Counted from the first letter of the stretch, positions 10,946 to 23,567 are shown. The stretch: DNA of 64,000 nucleotides from Jeotgalibacillus sp. R-1-5s-1 (GCF_004405105.1 NZ_SORW01000028.1:124001-188000); one strand, 5' to 3'. The notes: generated from the letters alone by a model not told the origin. Program-made: numbers and translations.

Positions 10946-11142
10946 ATCGACAGAAGTTAGTGGGCTAAGAACAGAAAGTGGCGTGTGATCGACATGAATC
11001 TTAGCTCTATCGACAGAAGTTGAGCCGCTCATGACAATTTGATGTTAAAACGTTGGACTAGCGACGTGAAAGGGACTGCTATTGACATAAAGGAATGGCC
11101 TAACGACAAAAAATGATGGCCTTTCGACATAAGTAAGCCTCT
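10946..11142. repeat. Array B: degenerate 21-bp tandem repeats, core ATCGACA
   Basis: Units start at 10946, 10967, 10988, 11009, 11030, 11060, 11081, 11102 and 11123. Cores are ATCGACAGAAG, AAGAACAGAAA, ATCGACATGAA, ATCGACAGAAG, CATGACAATTT, AGCGACGTGAA, ATTGACATAAA, AACGACAAAAA and TTCGACATAAG. Every interval is 21 except one of 30 (21+9), the same irregularity as in array A. Two adjacent units end in ATGGCCT. It lies between the crh terminator and an SDR gene. No function is known. Confidence 0.85.
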
Positions 11143-11235
11143 ATGAAAGATAAATGTTAAGGGATTTGCAGGCTTTTTGCAGTGGCTCGCCGAATATAGC
11201 CGTTACCACATATGTAAAAGCAGGTGACAATAATT

Positions 11236-12051
11236 GTGTATGACTACAGTTTTCTCGAGAAGCTCATGTTTCCTCATAGACCTTTACATAAAAAGAAATT
11301 ACGAAGCCATTTAAAAGGAAAAACAGTTGTCATCACGGGAGCGAGTTCAGGGATTGGCGAACAGACAGCCACTCTTTTTGCAGGGCCGGAGGTGCATCTT
11401 ATTTTAATTGCCAGACGTGAAGACAAACTTCAAGCCATCAAAAAGGATTTAATAAAAAAAGGTGCACACGTGACGATCATGTCTGCGGATTTAAGAGATG
11501 ACGCTGAGTTGAATAAGGTCACACATGAACTTTTGCAGCTTGAGCGGCTTGACGTGCTGGTCAGTAATGCCGGTTTGTCGATTAACCGGTCGCTTGAAGC
11601 ATCACAGGATCGCTTTCATGACTTTACCAGGACGATGGCGATTAATTATTTTGCGCCGGTGAAGCTTGTGTTGGAGCTGATGCCGCTGTTAGCAAAATCA
11701 AAGGGACAGATCATTAATGTCTCCACGATCAATGCGATCCTGTCTCCTTTATCCGGCTGGGCAGCTTATCAATCCTCTAAAGGGGCCTTTGATATCTGGT
11801 TCAGGTCTTCAGAAATAGAATTGAATAGATTGGGCATCCGGACTTCAACAGTCTATTTTCCCCTTGTCAGAACACCGATGATAGAGCCTACTGCCTCTTA
11901 CAGAAAAGCGCCCGCGATGCATGCTGAACATGCAGCTGAACTCATTGGCAGGCTTATCATCTGCAATAAAAAAATTCATAAGCCCTGGTGGCTCCTTCCC
12001 GGTCAGGTTGCTTCCGTTTTTGTCAGGCAGTGGGGGAGGCGTGGAGCATGA
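11236..12051 (+). CDS. Short-chain dehydrogenase/reductase (SDR)
   Basis: This is a 271-residue classical SDR. The cofactor motif TGASSGIGEQTA begins near residue 34, the NAG motif is in VSNAGLSIN, the catalytic Ser is in INVSTINAILSPLSG, and YQSSK supplies the Tyr and Lys. I prefer the GTG at 11236 because AGGTGA stands eight bases upstream; a GTG at 11224 overlaps that site. The C-terminus runs into the acyl-CoA-ligase gene with an ATGA overlap, so the two are co-translated and may modify the same fatty or polyketide-like substrate. The pair is not part of the B. subtilis block and is probably accessory. Confidence 0.85.
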   Translation: MYDYSFLEKLMFPHRPLHKKKLRSHLKGKTVVITGASSGIGEQTATLFAGPEVHLILIARREDKLQAIKKDLIKKGAHVTIMSADLRDDAELNKVTHELLQLERLDVLVSNAGLSINRSLEASQDRFHDFTRTMAINYFAPVKLVLELMPLLAKSKGQIINVSTINAILSPLSGWAAYQSSKGAFDIWFRSSEIELNRLGIRTSTVYFPLVRTPMIEPTASYRKAPAMHAEHAAELIGRLIICNKKIHKPWWLLPGQVASVFVRQWGRRGA

Positions 12052-13532
12052 GCGTGATCAGGCTGTTCTTTCCGGCAGGTTGGTTTTATTTATTATGTGC
12101 CGTCATGAGTCGTGGGGTTAATCTGCTCACACTATTGGCTTTTTCGGCACAACGCTATTCACAAAAGACCGCATTGATTGATCAAGGTATGAAAATTTCT
12201 TATCAGGAACTTTACCGTGATTCGCTGGCATTGAAATGTATGCTAAATGAACGCTATCAAATTAAAAAGGGTAAAAGGGTAGCTTTAATAGGAAGAAATT
12301 CAAAAGAAATGGTGAAGTCCATTTTTGCTGTATCGGGTACAGGCGCAGATTTATATTTATTACATGCTGACGCCGGTGAGGCGCTCCTTCATCAATTTAT
12401 ACATGAGCATGCGTTTGATCTGGTTCTTTATGATTCTTCTATTTTAAAGGTGGATCGTGGACAGAGTCTGGCGTTATCGGGCGTTCAGGATCTGATGATG
12501 AAATCAGACATACATAAAAAGAGTCCGCGCTCATCAGCCGGAAGGATCATTCTTTTAACCGGGGGTACGACGGGGAAACCTAAGCAAATCACGCATCAGC
12601 CATCCGTCGTTAATTTTTTGCCACCGTTTTTCACGATGATTAAACGGTTGAAATTGTTTGATTATAAGACAGCTTACATACCCACGCCTCTGTATCACGG
12701 ATACGGATTTGCTATATTACTGTTATTTATCGCGCTCGGGAAAAAGATTGTAATAAGCGGCAAGTTTCATGCACGTGAAGCTTGTAAATTAATTGAGAAA
12801 TATAAAGTTGATTTTATACCCGTTGTGCCACTGATGATTGACCGGATGATAAAAGAGGAAGTGGCTTCTTTGCGATCGCTCCGCTGTATTGCTTCCGGGA
12901 GTGCGGAGTTAAGGCCTGAATTGGCTGAAGAGGTTGTAAGTCGCTTAGGGCCCGTTTTGTATAATCTGTACGGGACGTCTGAAGCGGGCCTGAATTTGAT
13001 TGCCACCCCGGCTGACCTAAAGTATTCAAGCAAAACAGTGGGACGTACGATTCCGGGCTCGAATATCAAGGTTGTGAATGAGAATCAAGATGAGGTTTTA
13101 CCCGGTGAATCAGGACAATTATTAATAATAAATAATTGGTCCATGAAGTCTGCGGATGAATGGATTGAAACGGGTGACATAGGCTACGTTGACCATAACG
13201 GGTATTATTATCTGCAGGGGCGTAAGGATGACATGATCGTGTCTGGCGGAATCAATGTTTATCCAGCTGAGTTAAAGGACATATTGCAGCGGCACCCGTC
13301 TATACTCGAATCTGAAGTTATGGGAATGGCTGATGACGAGTACGGCCAACGTTTAGCAGCGTGGGTGATATTGAAGCAGGATAAAGACGAGACGGAGCAG
13401 AAGCTGATGGAGTGGATCCGGACGAAGGCTGCCCGTTATCAGGTGCCAAAAGAAATTAAGATTATTCATGCATTTCCATATACGCCGATCGGTAAGGTTG
13501 ACAGGGCGGCGTTAAAGAAAATCATTCCATAA
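12048..13532 (+). CDS. AMP-binding acyl-CoA synthetase/ligase
   Basis: This 494-residue adenylate-forming enzyme should activate a carboxylic acid with ATP and join it to CoA or another thiol. Motifs in order: P-loop LLTGGTTGKPK (about 168-178), YGTSEAG (about 306), the ATP/ribose-binding GDIGYVDHNG, the hinge KDDMIVSGGINVYPAE and the C-terminal catalytic Lys in TPIGKVDRAALKK. The N-terminus (about 1-33) is hydrophobic and may contact the membrane. The ATG at 12048 has GGGGGAGG upstream and overlaps the SDR stop; an earlier start at 11988 lies inside SDR. The substrate is unknown, perhaps a medium or long acyl chain. Confidence 0.88.
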   Translation: MSVIRLFFPAGWFYLLCAVMSRGVNLLTLLAFSAQRYSQKTALIDQGMKISYQELYRDSLALKCMLNERYQIKKGKRVALIGRNSKEMVKSIFAVSGTGADLYLLHADAGEALLHQFIHEHAFDLVLYDSSILKVDRGQSLALSGVQDLMMKSDIHKKSPRSSAGRIILLTGGTTGKPKQITHQPSVVNFLPPFFTMIKRLKLFDYKTAYIPTPLYHGYGFAILLLFIALGKKIVISGKFHAREACKLIEKYKVDFIPVVPLMIDRMIKEEVASLRSLRCIASGSAELRPELAEEVVSRLGPVLYNLYGTSEAGLNLIATPADLKYSSKTVGRTIPGSNIKVVNENQDEVLPGESGQLLIINNWSMKSADEWIETGDIGYVDHNGYYYLQGRKDDMIVSGGINVYPAELKDILQRHPSILESEVMGMADDEYGQRLAAWVILKQDKDETEQKLMEWIRTKAARYQVPKEIKIIHAFPYTPIGKVDRAALKKIIP

Positions 13533-13560
13533 AAAAACCGCTTACCCAGGTGGATAAGCG
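13531..13560 (-). terminator. Terminator of tRNA-Arg (minus strand)
   Basis: Read on the minus strand, CGCTTATCC and GGGTAAGCG (one T-G pair) close an ACCT loop and are followed by GTTTTTTT. The T-run overlaps the stop codon of the converging acyl-CoA-ligase gene. Confidence 0.88.
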
Positions 13561-13575
13561 ATCAGCTGTTATGTA

Positions 13576-13647
13576 CGCCCTCGAAGGGAATCGAACCCCT
13601 ATCTCAAGAACCGGAATCTTGCGTCATATCCATTAAACTACGAGGGC
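13576..13647 (-). tRNA. trnQ-Arg: tRNA-Arg (anticodon CCG)
   Basis: On the minus strand the acceptor arms GCCCTCG and CGAGGGC pair perfectly, with discriminator G. The anticodon stem-loop is CAAGA-TTCCGGT-TCTTG, giving CCG, and the T-arm is AGGGGTTCGATTCCCTT. The 3' CCA is not encoded. A single Arg(CCG) tRNA near clpP is also present in B. subtilis (trnQ). Confidence 0.95.
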
Positions 13648-13800
13648 AAGATACGCTGTGTTAAGCGCGCTTTTCTATTATAATCGAGCACTGGTATGAA
13701 TGCAAGGGCAGATTTAAAAACGATTTGGCATCGATAAAACTTGTTAAACGTATGCTGGAATGGGTATGATGAAAGAAGAACAAAAGGTTGAATCGATTTG

Positions 13801-13817
13801 TTTGACCTTTTTTGACC
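13801..13817 (-). promoter_or_regulatory. CtsR operator of clpP
   Basis: The minus strand reads GGTCAAA-AAA-GGTCAAA, an exact match to the CtsR tandem heptad consensus (A/G)GTCAAA-NAN-(A/G)GTCAAA. It overlaps the clpP -35 box, so CtsR should repress clpP until heat or protein stress inactivates it. No ctsR gene is in this window. Confidence 0.93.
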
Positions 13818-13830
13818 ATCATTGTATGAT
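13802..13830 (+). promoter_or_regulatory. clpP promoter
   Basis: TTGACC (13802-13807) and TATGAT (13825-13830) are separated by 17 bases. The CtsR operator covers the -35 box and part of the spacer. Confidence 0.8.
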
Positions 13831-13887
13831 TGTCAGTACATACTTACCAGTTACACCAACATTACCTTTTTGAAGGAGGATTTTCAC

Positions 13888-14484
13888 ATGAATCTAATTC
13901 CTACAGTTATTGAACAGACAAACCGCGGTGAACGTGCATATGACATTTACTCACGTCTGTTAAAAGACCGGATCGTTATGCTTGGAAGTGCCATTGATGA
14001 TAATGTGGCAAACTCCATTGTATCTCAGCTTCTTTTCCTTGAAGCGGATAACCCTGAAAAGGATATTTACCTTTACATCAACAGCCCTGGTGGAAGCATC
14101 ACGTCTGGTATGGCGATTTATGATACGATGCAGTTCATTAAGCCAAAGGTACACACAATCTGTATCGGTATGGCAGCATCTATGGGTGCATTCCTTCTTG
14201 CAGCTGGTGAAAAGGGCCATCGTTATGCCCTGCCAAACGCAGAAGTCATGATTCACCAGCCACTTGGCGGTGCACAAGGTCAGGCAACAGAAATCGATAT
14301 CGCTGCAAAGCGTATCCTGTTCCTGCGCGACAAGCTGAACAGCATCCTTGCTGAGCGCACTGGCCAGGATATCGAAACGATCGCCCGTGATACTGAGCGT
14401 GATAACTTCATGACAGCAGAACGTGCGAAGGAATATGGTCTGATTGATCAGATCATGGACCGCAATAAGCTTGCTGACAAGTAA
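13888..14484 (+). CDS. clpP: ATP-dependent Clp protease proteolytic subunit
   Basis: ClpP (198 aa) forms the 14-mer serine-protease chamber used by ClpC, ClpE and ClpX in protein quality control and in sporulation and competence regulation. The catalytic triad is at standard numbering: Ser98 (GMAASMG), His123 (EVMIHQP) and Asp172. The start at 13888 follows GAAGGAGG; the frame extends upstream to 13822, but that would place the start inside the promoter. Control by CtsR is direct from the operator seen upstream. It is a single-gene transcription unit ending in a strong terminator. Confidence 0.98.
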   Translation: MNLIPTVIEQTNRGERAYDIYSRLLKDRIVMLGSAIDDNVANSIVSQLLFLEADNPEKDIYLYINSPGGSITSGMAIYDTMQFIKPKVHTICIGMAASMGAFLLAAGEKGHRYALPNAEVMIHQPLGGAQGQATEIDIAAKRILFLRDKLNSILAERTGQDIETIARDTERDNFMTAERAKEYGLIDQIMDRNKLADK

Positions 14485-14499
14485 GACTGAATACAGAAT

Positions 14500-14540
14500 C
14501 TGCTGGGGAACTCTTTTTGAGTGCTCCAGCAGTTTTTTTG
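14500..14540 (+). terminator. Intrinsic terminator of clpP
   Basis: CTGCTGGGGAACTC and GAGTGCTCCAGCAG pair with two small mismatches and run into TTTTTTT. Confidence 0.9.
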
Positions 14541-14806
14541 TGATTCAAATGATGTCATTATCCGAAATACCACAAGTAATTTAATAAGAATATAAGAGAA
14601 CGATGGTAACTCTTAACCGGCTTATAAATCCATCCCTGGATACTCTTCTAAAATAATGTTCATATTTGTTGATCTCCTGCATATATTTATAGAATGGAGG
14701 CTTCTCTTTATTACAGAAAAATACATAATTATTTTATTCCTGTAACATGTATTGATTATGCATGTTTTATCTGAGAGGATAAGCCGGATGGAGGGATTAC
14801 AACAAT
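14541..14806. other. AT-rich gene-free spacer
   Basis: No gene, repeat or RNA is recognised here. The minus strand has a 33-codon frame starting near 14681 with no support beyond a purine-rich stretch. Short inverted motifs occur near 14741-14770 but without a T-run. Confidence 0.4.
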
Positions 14807-15019
14807 ATGAAAAATTCAGACAGTCTTACGTATTTCCGTCCTGTTGTCACGGTTCTTGGAATAGACTATCAGGTGGCATTCGAAGAATTCCGGGACTATT
14901 ATTCAATCTCAGTTCAGTTTAGGGAAAATCATACGATTACGATTCCCGGCTTTGACGTAAGAGAGATGATGGAGCAGCTGGAGCGCTGCATTCAAACATA
15001 TATAGAAGAAGATAGGTAA
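14807..15019 (+). CDS. Small hypothetical protein (70 aa)
   Basis: This encodes 70 residues starting MKNSDSLTYFRPVVTVLGID, acidic at the C-terminus (IQTYIEEDR). There is no signal peptide, membrane helix or cysteine. The middle (FEEFRDYYSISVQFRENHTI) looks like alternating beta strands, then a helix. GGAGG lies 12 bases before the ATG, slightly far. A strong terminator begins seven bases after the stop, which supports a real transcription unit. I do not recognise a family. Confidence 0.6.
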   Translation: MKNSDSLTYFRPVVTVLGIDYQVAFEEFRDYYSISVQFRENHTITIPGFDVREMMEQLERCIQTYIEEDR

Positions 15020-15026
15020 CCATTTT

Positions 15027-15061
15027 GCCTTTCCTATAAAATAGGGAAGGCTTTTTATTTT
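15027..15061 (+). terminator. Intrinsic terminator
   Basis: The 11-bp stem GCCTTTCCTAT/ATAGGGAAGGC (one wobble) with an AAA loop is followed by TTTTTATTTTT. Confidence 0.92.
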
Positions 15062-15086
15062 TGGATGAAGGTCTTTTATCACTGAA

Positions 15087-15559
15087 CTCACAAACTTTCC
15101 GCTGACCTCACGAATTGTTGTCCGCAGCTCACGAACTCGCGTCACAACCTCACAAACTTCATGGCTAACCTCACGAATTCCGCCTCCATCCTTACAAACT
15201 CCATCCGCTGATTAATTACCTTCACTTACTCCAAACTGGGCTGGGTCAAATGACACTGACCTCACAAACTTTCCGCGGACCTCACGAATTGTCGTCAGCA
15301 GCTCACGAACTCGCGTCACAACCTCGCAAACTTCATGGCAAACCTCACGAATTCCGCCTCCATCCTTACAAACTCCATCCGCTGATTAATTACCTTCACT
15401 TACTCCAAACTGGGCTGGGTCAAATGATACTAACCTCACAAACTTTCCGCGGACCTCACGAATTGTTGTCCGCAGCTCACGAACTCGCTTCACAACCTCA
15501 CAAACTTCATGGCTAACCTCACGAATTCCGCCGCTGACCTCACGTTCCCGCACACATCA
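15087..15559. repeat. Array C: 21-bp units inside a 174-bp higher-order tandem repeat
   Basis: Units with core CTCACAAACT or CTCACGAATT recur every 20-21 bases (15087, 15107, 15128, 15149, 15170, 15191). They are followed by about 50 bp of non-repeat DNA, and the whole 174-bp block is then repeated almost exactly: copies start at 15087, 15261 and 15435. The third copy leaves the pattern near 15533, with two further units. The reverse strand core reads AATTCGTGAGGT. An 88-codon open frame (15250-15516) follows the repeat and lacks a ribosome site, so I do not call it a gene. This is the only array with a higher-order duplication. Confidence 0.92.
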
Positions 15560-15623
15560 CTTCCCATTCAAATCATATTCAAGCATAATAATAACCATGA
15601 TCAGACATTGGAGGGACGAAACC

Positions 15624-15863
15624 ATGATTGTCCATTTTTATACCCGGCCGAACTGCGGGCTGTGCGAGGAAGCGCGGCTGATGCTCGAGCTTGTACAGGA
15701 AGATGCACATTTTGACATTGAGGAACGTAATATTGATACATCTGATGAGTGGACAGAGAAGTACGGTCTGATGATTCCGGTCATTGCAGTGGATGATGAA
15801 ATTGTACAGGCCGGTCAGATTGATTATGTGACAATAAGTAAACGTTTTCAAAAAAACACTTGA
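15624..15863 (+). CDS. Small glutaredoxin-like (thioredoxin-fold) protein
   Basis: This 79-residue protein has a CxxC redox motif at Cys11-Cys14 (FYTRPNCGLCEEA) and the cis-Pro-containing IPVIAVDD strand of the thioredoxin fold, as in the DUF836/glutaredoxin-2-like group. It probably exchanges thiols in the cytosol; the partner is unknown. The ATG at 15624 has TGGAGGG upstream; the frame opens at 15597 without a site. It precedes the cggR operon but is separated from it by a terminator and a promoter. Confidence 0.85.
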   Translation: MIVHFYTRPNCGLCEEARLMLELVQEDAHFDIEERNIDTSDEWTEKYGLMIPVIAVDDEIVQAGQIDYVTISKRFQKNT

Positions 15864-15872
15864 CTTTATTGC

Positions 15873-15901
15873 TTGAACTCGTTCTGTAACCCTGCTATGA
15901 T
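15873..15901 (+). promoter_or_regulatory. Candidate promoter of the cggR glycolytic operon
   Basis: TTGAAC (15873-15878) and TATGAT (15896-15901) are 17 bases apart. A transcript starting near 15908 would begin within the terminator's right arm, so it would escape that terminator. Confidence 0.65.
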
Positions 15902-15928
15902 TGAAATTGTAGCAGGGATCTTTTTTTT
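15890..15928 (+). terminator. Terminator overlapping the cggR promoter
   Basis: CCCTGCTA (15890-15897) and TAGCAGGG (15910-15917) flank a 12-base loop, followed by ATCTTTTTTTT. The -10 box of the candidate cggR promoter lies in the left arm and loop. Confidence 0.85.
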
Positions 15929-15936
15929 GCCGCGAT

Positions 15937-15972
15937 TGGGACATAAAATGTCTATGCGGGACAAAAAATGAC
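15937..15972 (+). promoter_or_regulatory. CggR operator
   Basis: The sequence reads TGGGAC-N6-TGTC-N4-CGGGAC-N6-TGAC, against the B. subtilis operator CGGGAC-N6-TGTC-N4-CGGGAC-N6-TGTC. Two positions differ and all spacings are exact. It lies downstream of the promoter and upstream of cggR. CggR bound here would block elongation and be released by fructose-1,6-bisphosphate. Confidence 0.92.
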
Positions 15973-16050
15973 CAAGTGACGCACTTCGATGTCCGGCATT
16001 CAGTTAAAGCCTGACTTTGGAGTGAATTTTCACCGAAAAGGAGCTTTGAC

Positions 16051-17085
16051 ATGCCAACTTTTATTGACATCCAAAAGCGTCTGGTGCCTGACCTGCTAGA
16101 TGAGATGCAAGTGAAATATCAGATTTTACGATCGGTCCGTTTTTTGCAGCCGGTTGGCAGAAGAAGCCTTGCCCAGTCACTCGGTATGACAGAACGCGTC
16201 CTCAGGAAGGAAGTGGATCAGCTGAAAAGCCAGGATCTGCTTCATATTGATGCTTCCGGAATGAGTCTGACGCAGGAGGGTCTTGAACTGCTTGTGCCGC
16301 TTGAGCGAATGATTAACGAAATTACGGGTATATCCGTAATGGAGCAGTCATTAAAACAACAGCTTGGCGTAAAAGAAGTGATCATTGTGCCCGGTAATAG
16401 TGATGATTCGCCTTGGGTGAAGGAAGAATTAGGACGAGCCGCTATTCAGAGTATGAAGCCGTATGTGGGTCATAATACGGTTGTGGCTGTTACGGGCGGA
16501 ACGACGATGTCGGCCGTTGCGGGGATGCTGACTCCGGATTTCGCGACACCGGAAACGCTGTTTGTTCCGGCGCGAGGGGGCATCGGAGAAGATGTGCAAA
16601 ACCAGGCCAACACGATTTGTTCCACAATGGCAATGAAATCCGGCGCCCGTCACCGTGTGTTGTATGTACCTGACCAGGTGAGCAGGGAAGTCTATGAGTC
16701 GATCACGAAAGAACCGGCAATTAAGGAAGTGATGTCATTAATCACTTCAGCCGACATTGTCCTTCATGGCATTGGCGAAGCCCATACGATGGCAAAACGC
16801 CGCAATACGACAGAGGAACACTTTCAGACGATTTCACAAGGCAAAGCCGTCGGTGAAGCATTTGGTTATTATTTTGATGTGGAGGGCAATATCGTCCACA
16901 AAGTAAAAACCATCGGGCTTCAATTAAAGGATCTTGGCTCTGTGCCAAATGTTTTTGCCGTTGCAGGCGGAAGCTCAAAGGCGCAGGCGATTCGCGCGTA
17001 TTTTAAAGGCGCACCACAGTCTTCCTCGATTCTGATTACAGATGAGGGAGCAGCGAAAGAGCTTTTGAAAGGGTCCCCCTTTTAA
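16051..17085 (+). CDS. cggR: Central glycolytic genes regulator
   Basis: CggR (344 aa) is a SorC/DeoR-family repressor of the operon it heads. The N-terminal winged HTH is at about 33-55 (GRRSLAQSLGMTERVLRKEV). The C-terminal sugar-phosphate domain includes AVTGGTTMSAVAG and ADIVLHGIGEA, and near the end AVAGGSSKAQAIRAYF. In B. subtilis fructose-1,6-bisphosphate is the inducer. An AAAGGAG ribosome site precedes the ATG. The matching operator lies 79-114 bases upstream, which supports autoregulation. Confidence 0.97.
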   Translation: MPTFIDIQKRLVPDLLDEMQVKYQILRSVRFLQPVGRRSLAQSLGMTERVLRKEVDQLKSQDLLHIDASGMSLTQEGLELLVPLERMINEITGISVMEQSLKQQLGVKEVIIVPGNSDDSPWVKEELGRAAIQSMKPYVGHNTVVAVTGGTTMSAVAGMLTPDFATPETLFVPARGGIGEDVQNQANTICSTMAMKSGARHRVLYVPDQVSREVYESITKEPAIKEVMSLITSADIVLHGIGEAHTMAKRRNTTEEHFQTISQGKAVGEAFGYYFDVEGNIVHKVKTIGLQLKDLGSVPNVFAVAGGSSKAQAIRAYFKGAPQSSSILITDEGAAKELLKGSPF

Positions 17086-18141
<1,056 letters not shown>

Positions 18142-18168
18142 GAGTTTCGTAAATGATTCAGGTATGAT

Positions 18169-18198
18169 TTGGTCTTTGGACCGGTCATCCCTTATAAT
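18169..18198 (+). promoter_or_regulatory. Possible internal promoter before pgk
   Basis: TTGGTC (18169-18174) and TATAAT (18193-18198) are 18 bases apart. It lies before the terminator-like hairpin, so its value for pgk is uncertain. Confidence 0.35.
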
Positions 18199-18211
18199 AA
18201 GAGGGTGAATG

Positions 18212-18243
18212 GGGAGCGGGGAAAACATCCCCCTCCCTTTTTT
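18212..18243 (+). terminator. Partial terminator between gapA and pgk
   Basis: GGGAGCGGGGA and TCCCCCTCCC pair with one mismatch or bulge around AAACA and run into TTTTTT. Because pgk-eno belong to the same operon, this should be leaky and set a gapA-high stoichiometry, or protect the gapA 3' end. Confidence 0.7.
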
Positions 18244-18283
18244 CAGCCGCTTTGCCAATCTGATCAGAAGGAGGCCGATTTAA

Positions 18284-19468
18284 TTGAATAAGAAAAGCGT
18301 TAAAGACATTGAGCTAAAAGGAAAACGCGTCTTTACCCGCGTTGACTTCAATGTCCCGATGAAAGATGGAGAAGTGACGGATGATACGAGAATCCGTGCT
18401 GCACTGCCAACAATCAAGCACTTGACTGAGGCAGGAGCAAAGGTTATTCTTGCGAGCCACCTTGGACGTCCAAAAGGGGAAGTTGTTGAAGAACTTCGTC
18501 TTGCCCCTGTTGCTGCTTATTTTGCTGACTTAATCGGTAAGGAAGTTAAGACAGTGGACGAAGCATACGGACCAAAAGCACAGGAGGCTGTTGCCGGACT
18601 TGAGGAAGGCGACATTCTTGTCCTTGAAAACGTACGTTTCTACCCTGGTGAAGAGAAAAACGATGCTGAGCTTTCTAAGGAATTTGCTGCGCTTGCTGAT
18701 GTATACGTAAACGATGCATTTGGCGCTGCTCACCGTGCACACGCATCAACAGCAGGGATTGCTGAACATCTTCCAGCTGTATCAGGTCTGTTAATGGAAA
18801 AAGAGCTTGATGTTTTAGGGAAAGCATTATCAAATCCTGAGCGTCCATTCACAGCCATTATTGGCGGAGCAAAAGTAAAAGATAAGATCGGCGTAATCGA
18901 TCATCTTTTAGACAAAGTGGATAACCTGATTATCGGTGGCGGACTTGCTTATACATTTGTAAAAGCACAGGGCCATGAAATCGGTAAGTCTCTTTTAGAA
19001 GAAGATAAGATCGATCTTGCTAAAGAATTTATGAAAAAAGCAGAAGACAAAGGCGTTAAGTTCTATATGCCGGTTGATATTGTCGTTGCAGATGATTTTT
19101 CAAATGATGCCAACATCAAAGAAGTACCAGTTGATGAGATCCCGGCGGACTGGGAAGGTCTTGATATCGGACCGAAAACACGTGAGCTTTACCGCGACGT
19201 GATCCAGCAGTCCAAGCTTGTGATCTGGAATGGGCCGATGGGTGTATTCGAGCTTGATTCATTTGCAAACGGAACGAAGGCAGTAGGACAGGCCCTTGCT
19301 GATGCACAGAATACATATTCTGTCATCGGTGGAGGAGACTCAGCAGCAGCCGTGGAGAAATTCGGTATGGCTGATAAGATGAGTCACATCTCAACAGGTG
19401 GCGGTGCCTCTCTTGAGTTTATGGAAGGTAAAGATCTTCCAGGCGTTGTCGCATTAAACGATAAGTAA
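18284..19468 (+). CDS. pgk: Phosphoglycerate kinase
   Basis: Pgk (394 aa) makes ATP from 1,3-bisphosphoglycerate. The N-terminal substrate motif [13 protein letters not shown] is near 19-31, with HLGRPKGE and the basic patch AAHRAHAST in the N-lobe. The C-lobe holds the ATP-site motifs GGAKVKDKI and [14 protein letters not shown]. The start is TTG with AAGGAGG nine bases upstream; no ATG gives a full-length protein. It is the third gene of the glycolytic operon, 18 bases before tpiA's ribosome-site region. Confidence 0.98.
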   Translation: MNKKSVKDIELKGKRVFTRVDFNVPMKDGEVTDDTRIRAALPTIKHLTEAGAKVILASHLGRPKGEVVEELRLAPVAAYFADLIGKEVKTVDEAYGPKAQEAVAGLEEGDILVLENVRFYPGEEKNDAELSKEFAALADVYVNDAFGAAHRAHASTAGIAEHLPAVSGLLMEKELDVLGKALSNPERPFTAIIGGAKVKDKIGVIDHLLDKVDNLIIGGGLAYTFVKAQGHEIGKSLLEEDKIDLAKEFMKKAEDKGVKFYMPVDIVVADDFSNDANIKEVPVDEIPADWEGLDIGPKTRELYRDVIQQSKLVIWNGPMGVFELDSFANGTKAVGQALADAQNTYSVIGGGDSAAAVEKFGMADKMSHISTGGGASLEFMEGKDLPGVVALNDK

Positions 19469-19471
19469 TAG

Positions 19472-21782
<2,311 letters not shown>

Positions 21783-21799
21783 GACATGTCCGGCAGTAA

Positions 21800-23215
<1,416 letters not shown>

Positions 23216-23232
23216 TCAGTGAATGGTATATG

Positions 23233-23263
23233 CAGGACTATCCTTTGGGTAGTCCTGTTTTTT
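23233..23263 (+). terminator. Terminator of the glycolytic operon
   Basis: The 8-bp stem CAGGACTA/TAGTCCTG with loop TCCTTTGGG is followed by TTTTTTG. Confidence 0.92.
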
Positions 23264-23340
23264 GTTTTTGAAAACCGGGCCGAGGGGCATGCATAATAGC
23301 GGGCCATTTTAAATTAGAATTATTGGAACCGGCGAGCTCC

Positions 23341-23567
23341 GCGTCAGGCGGCGCTTTCCACGGTGTCTAGCTGCGGCGACTAGCCCCTCGAGGTCATAAG
23401 TCAAAGATGAACGAGGGCAAAGGTCAGCCCTCTTTTCATCTTCGCCTTATGCTTGTCGGGGCTGGACGAGTCGCCTCCGCTTTTCTAAGGCCGCGCGGTG
23501 AGCCAGCTGTGCTGCGCACATCTGTCTCACCTGTCGCTTCTATGCCGCAGGAGTCGCCGCCTGACGC
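23341..23567. repeat. Composite repeat: hairpin element with a type-3 module inserted
   Basis: The outer ends GCGTCAGGCGGCG (23341-23353) and CGCCGCCTGACGC (23555-23567) are perfect inverted repeats. Inside is the same host element as at 24025, 42973, 53036 and 54934 (cggtgagccagc and ctgtctcacctgtcgc). A separate module (about 23363-23486) interrupts it: tgtctagctgcggcgactag at one end and gctggacgagtcgcctccgc at the other, with its own internal hairpin (gatgaacgagggc/gccctcttttcatc). Host sequence is duplicated on both sides (CGCTTTCCACGG and CGCTTTTCTAAGG). The open frames here are chance. Confidence 0.85.

Noticed and set aside
13822-13887. N-terminal extension of ClpP
   Set aside because: Begins inside the promoter -10; GAAGGAGG precedes the ATG at 13888.
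14541-14806. Small minus-strand gene (33 codons)
   Set aside because: Too short and without a reliable ribosome site or recognisable motif.
15250-15516. 88-codon open frame with repeated His/Glu/Leu-rich segments
   Set aside because: It translates array C; no ribosome site, and the repetition is explained by the DNA repeat.
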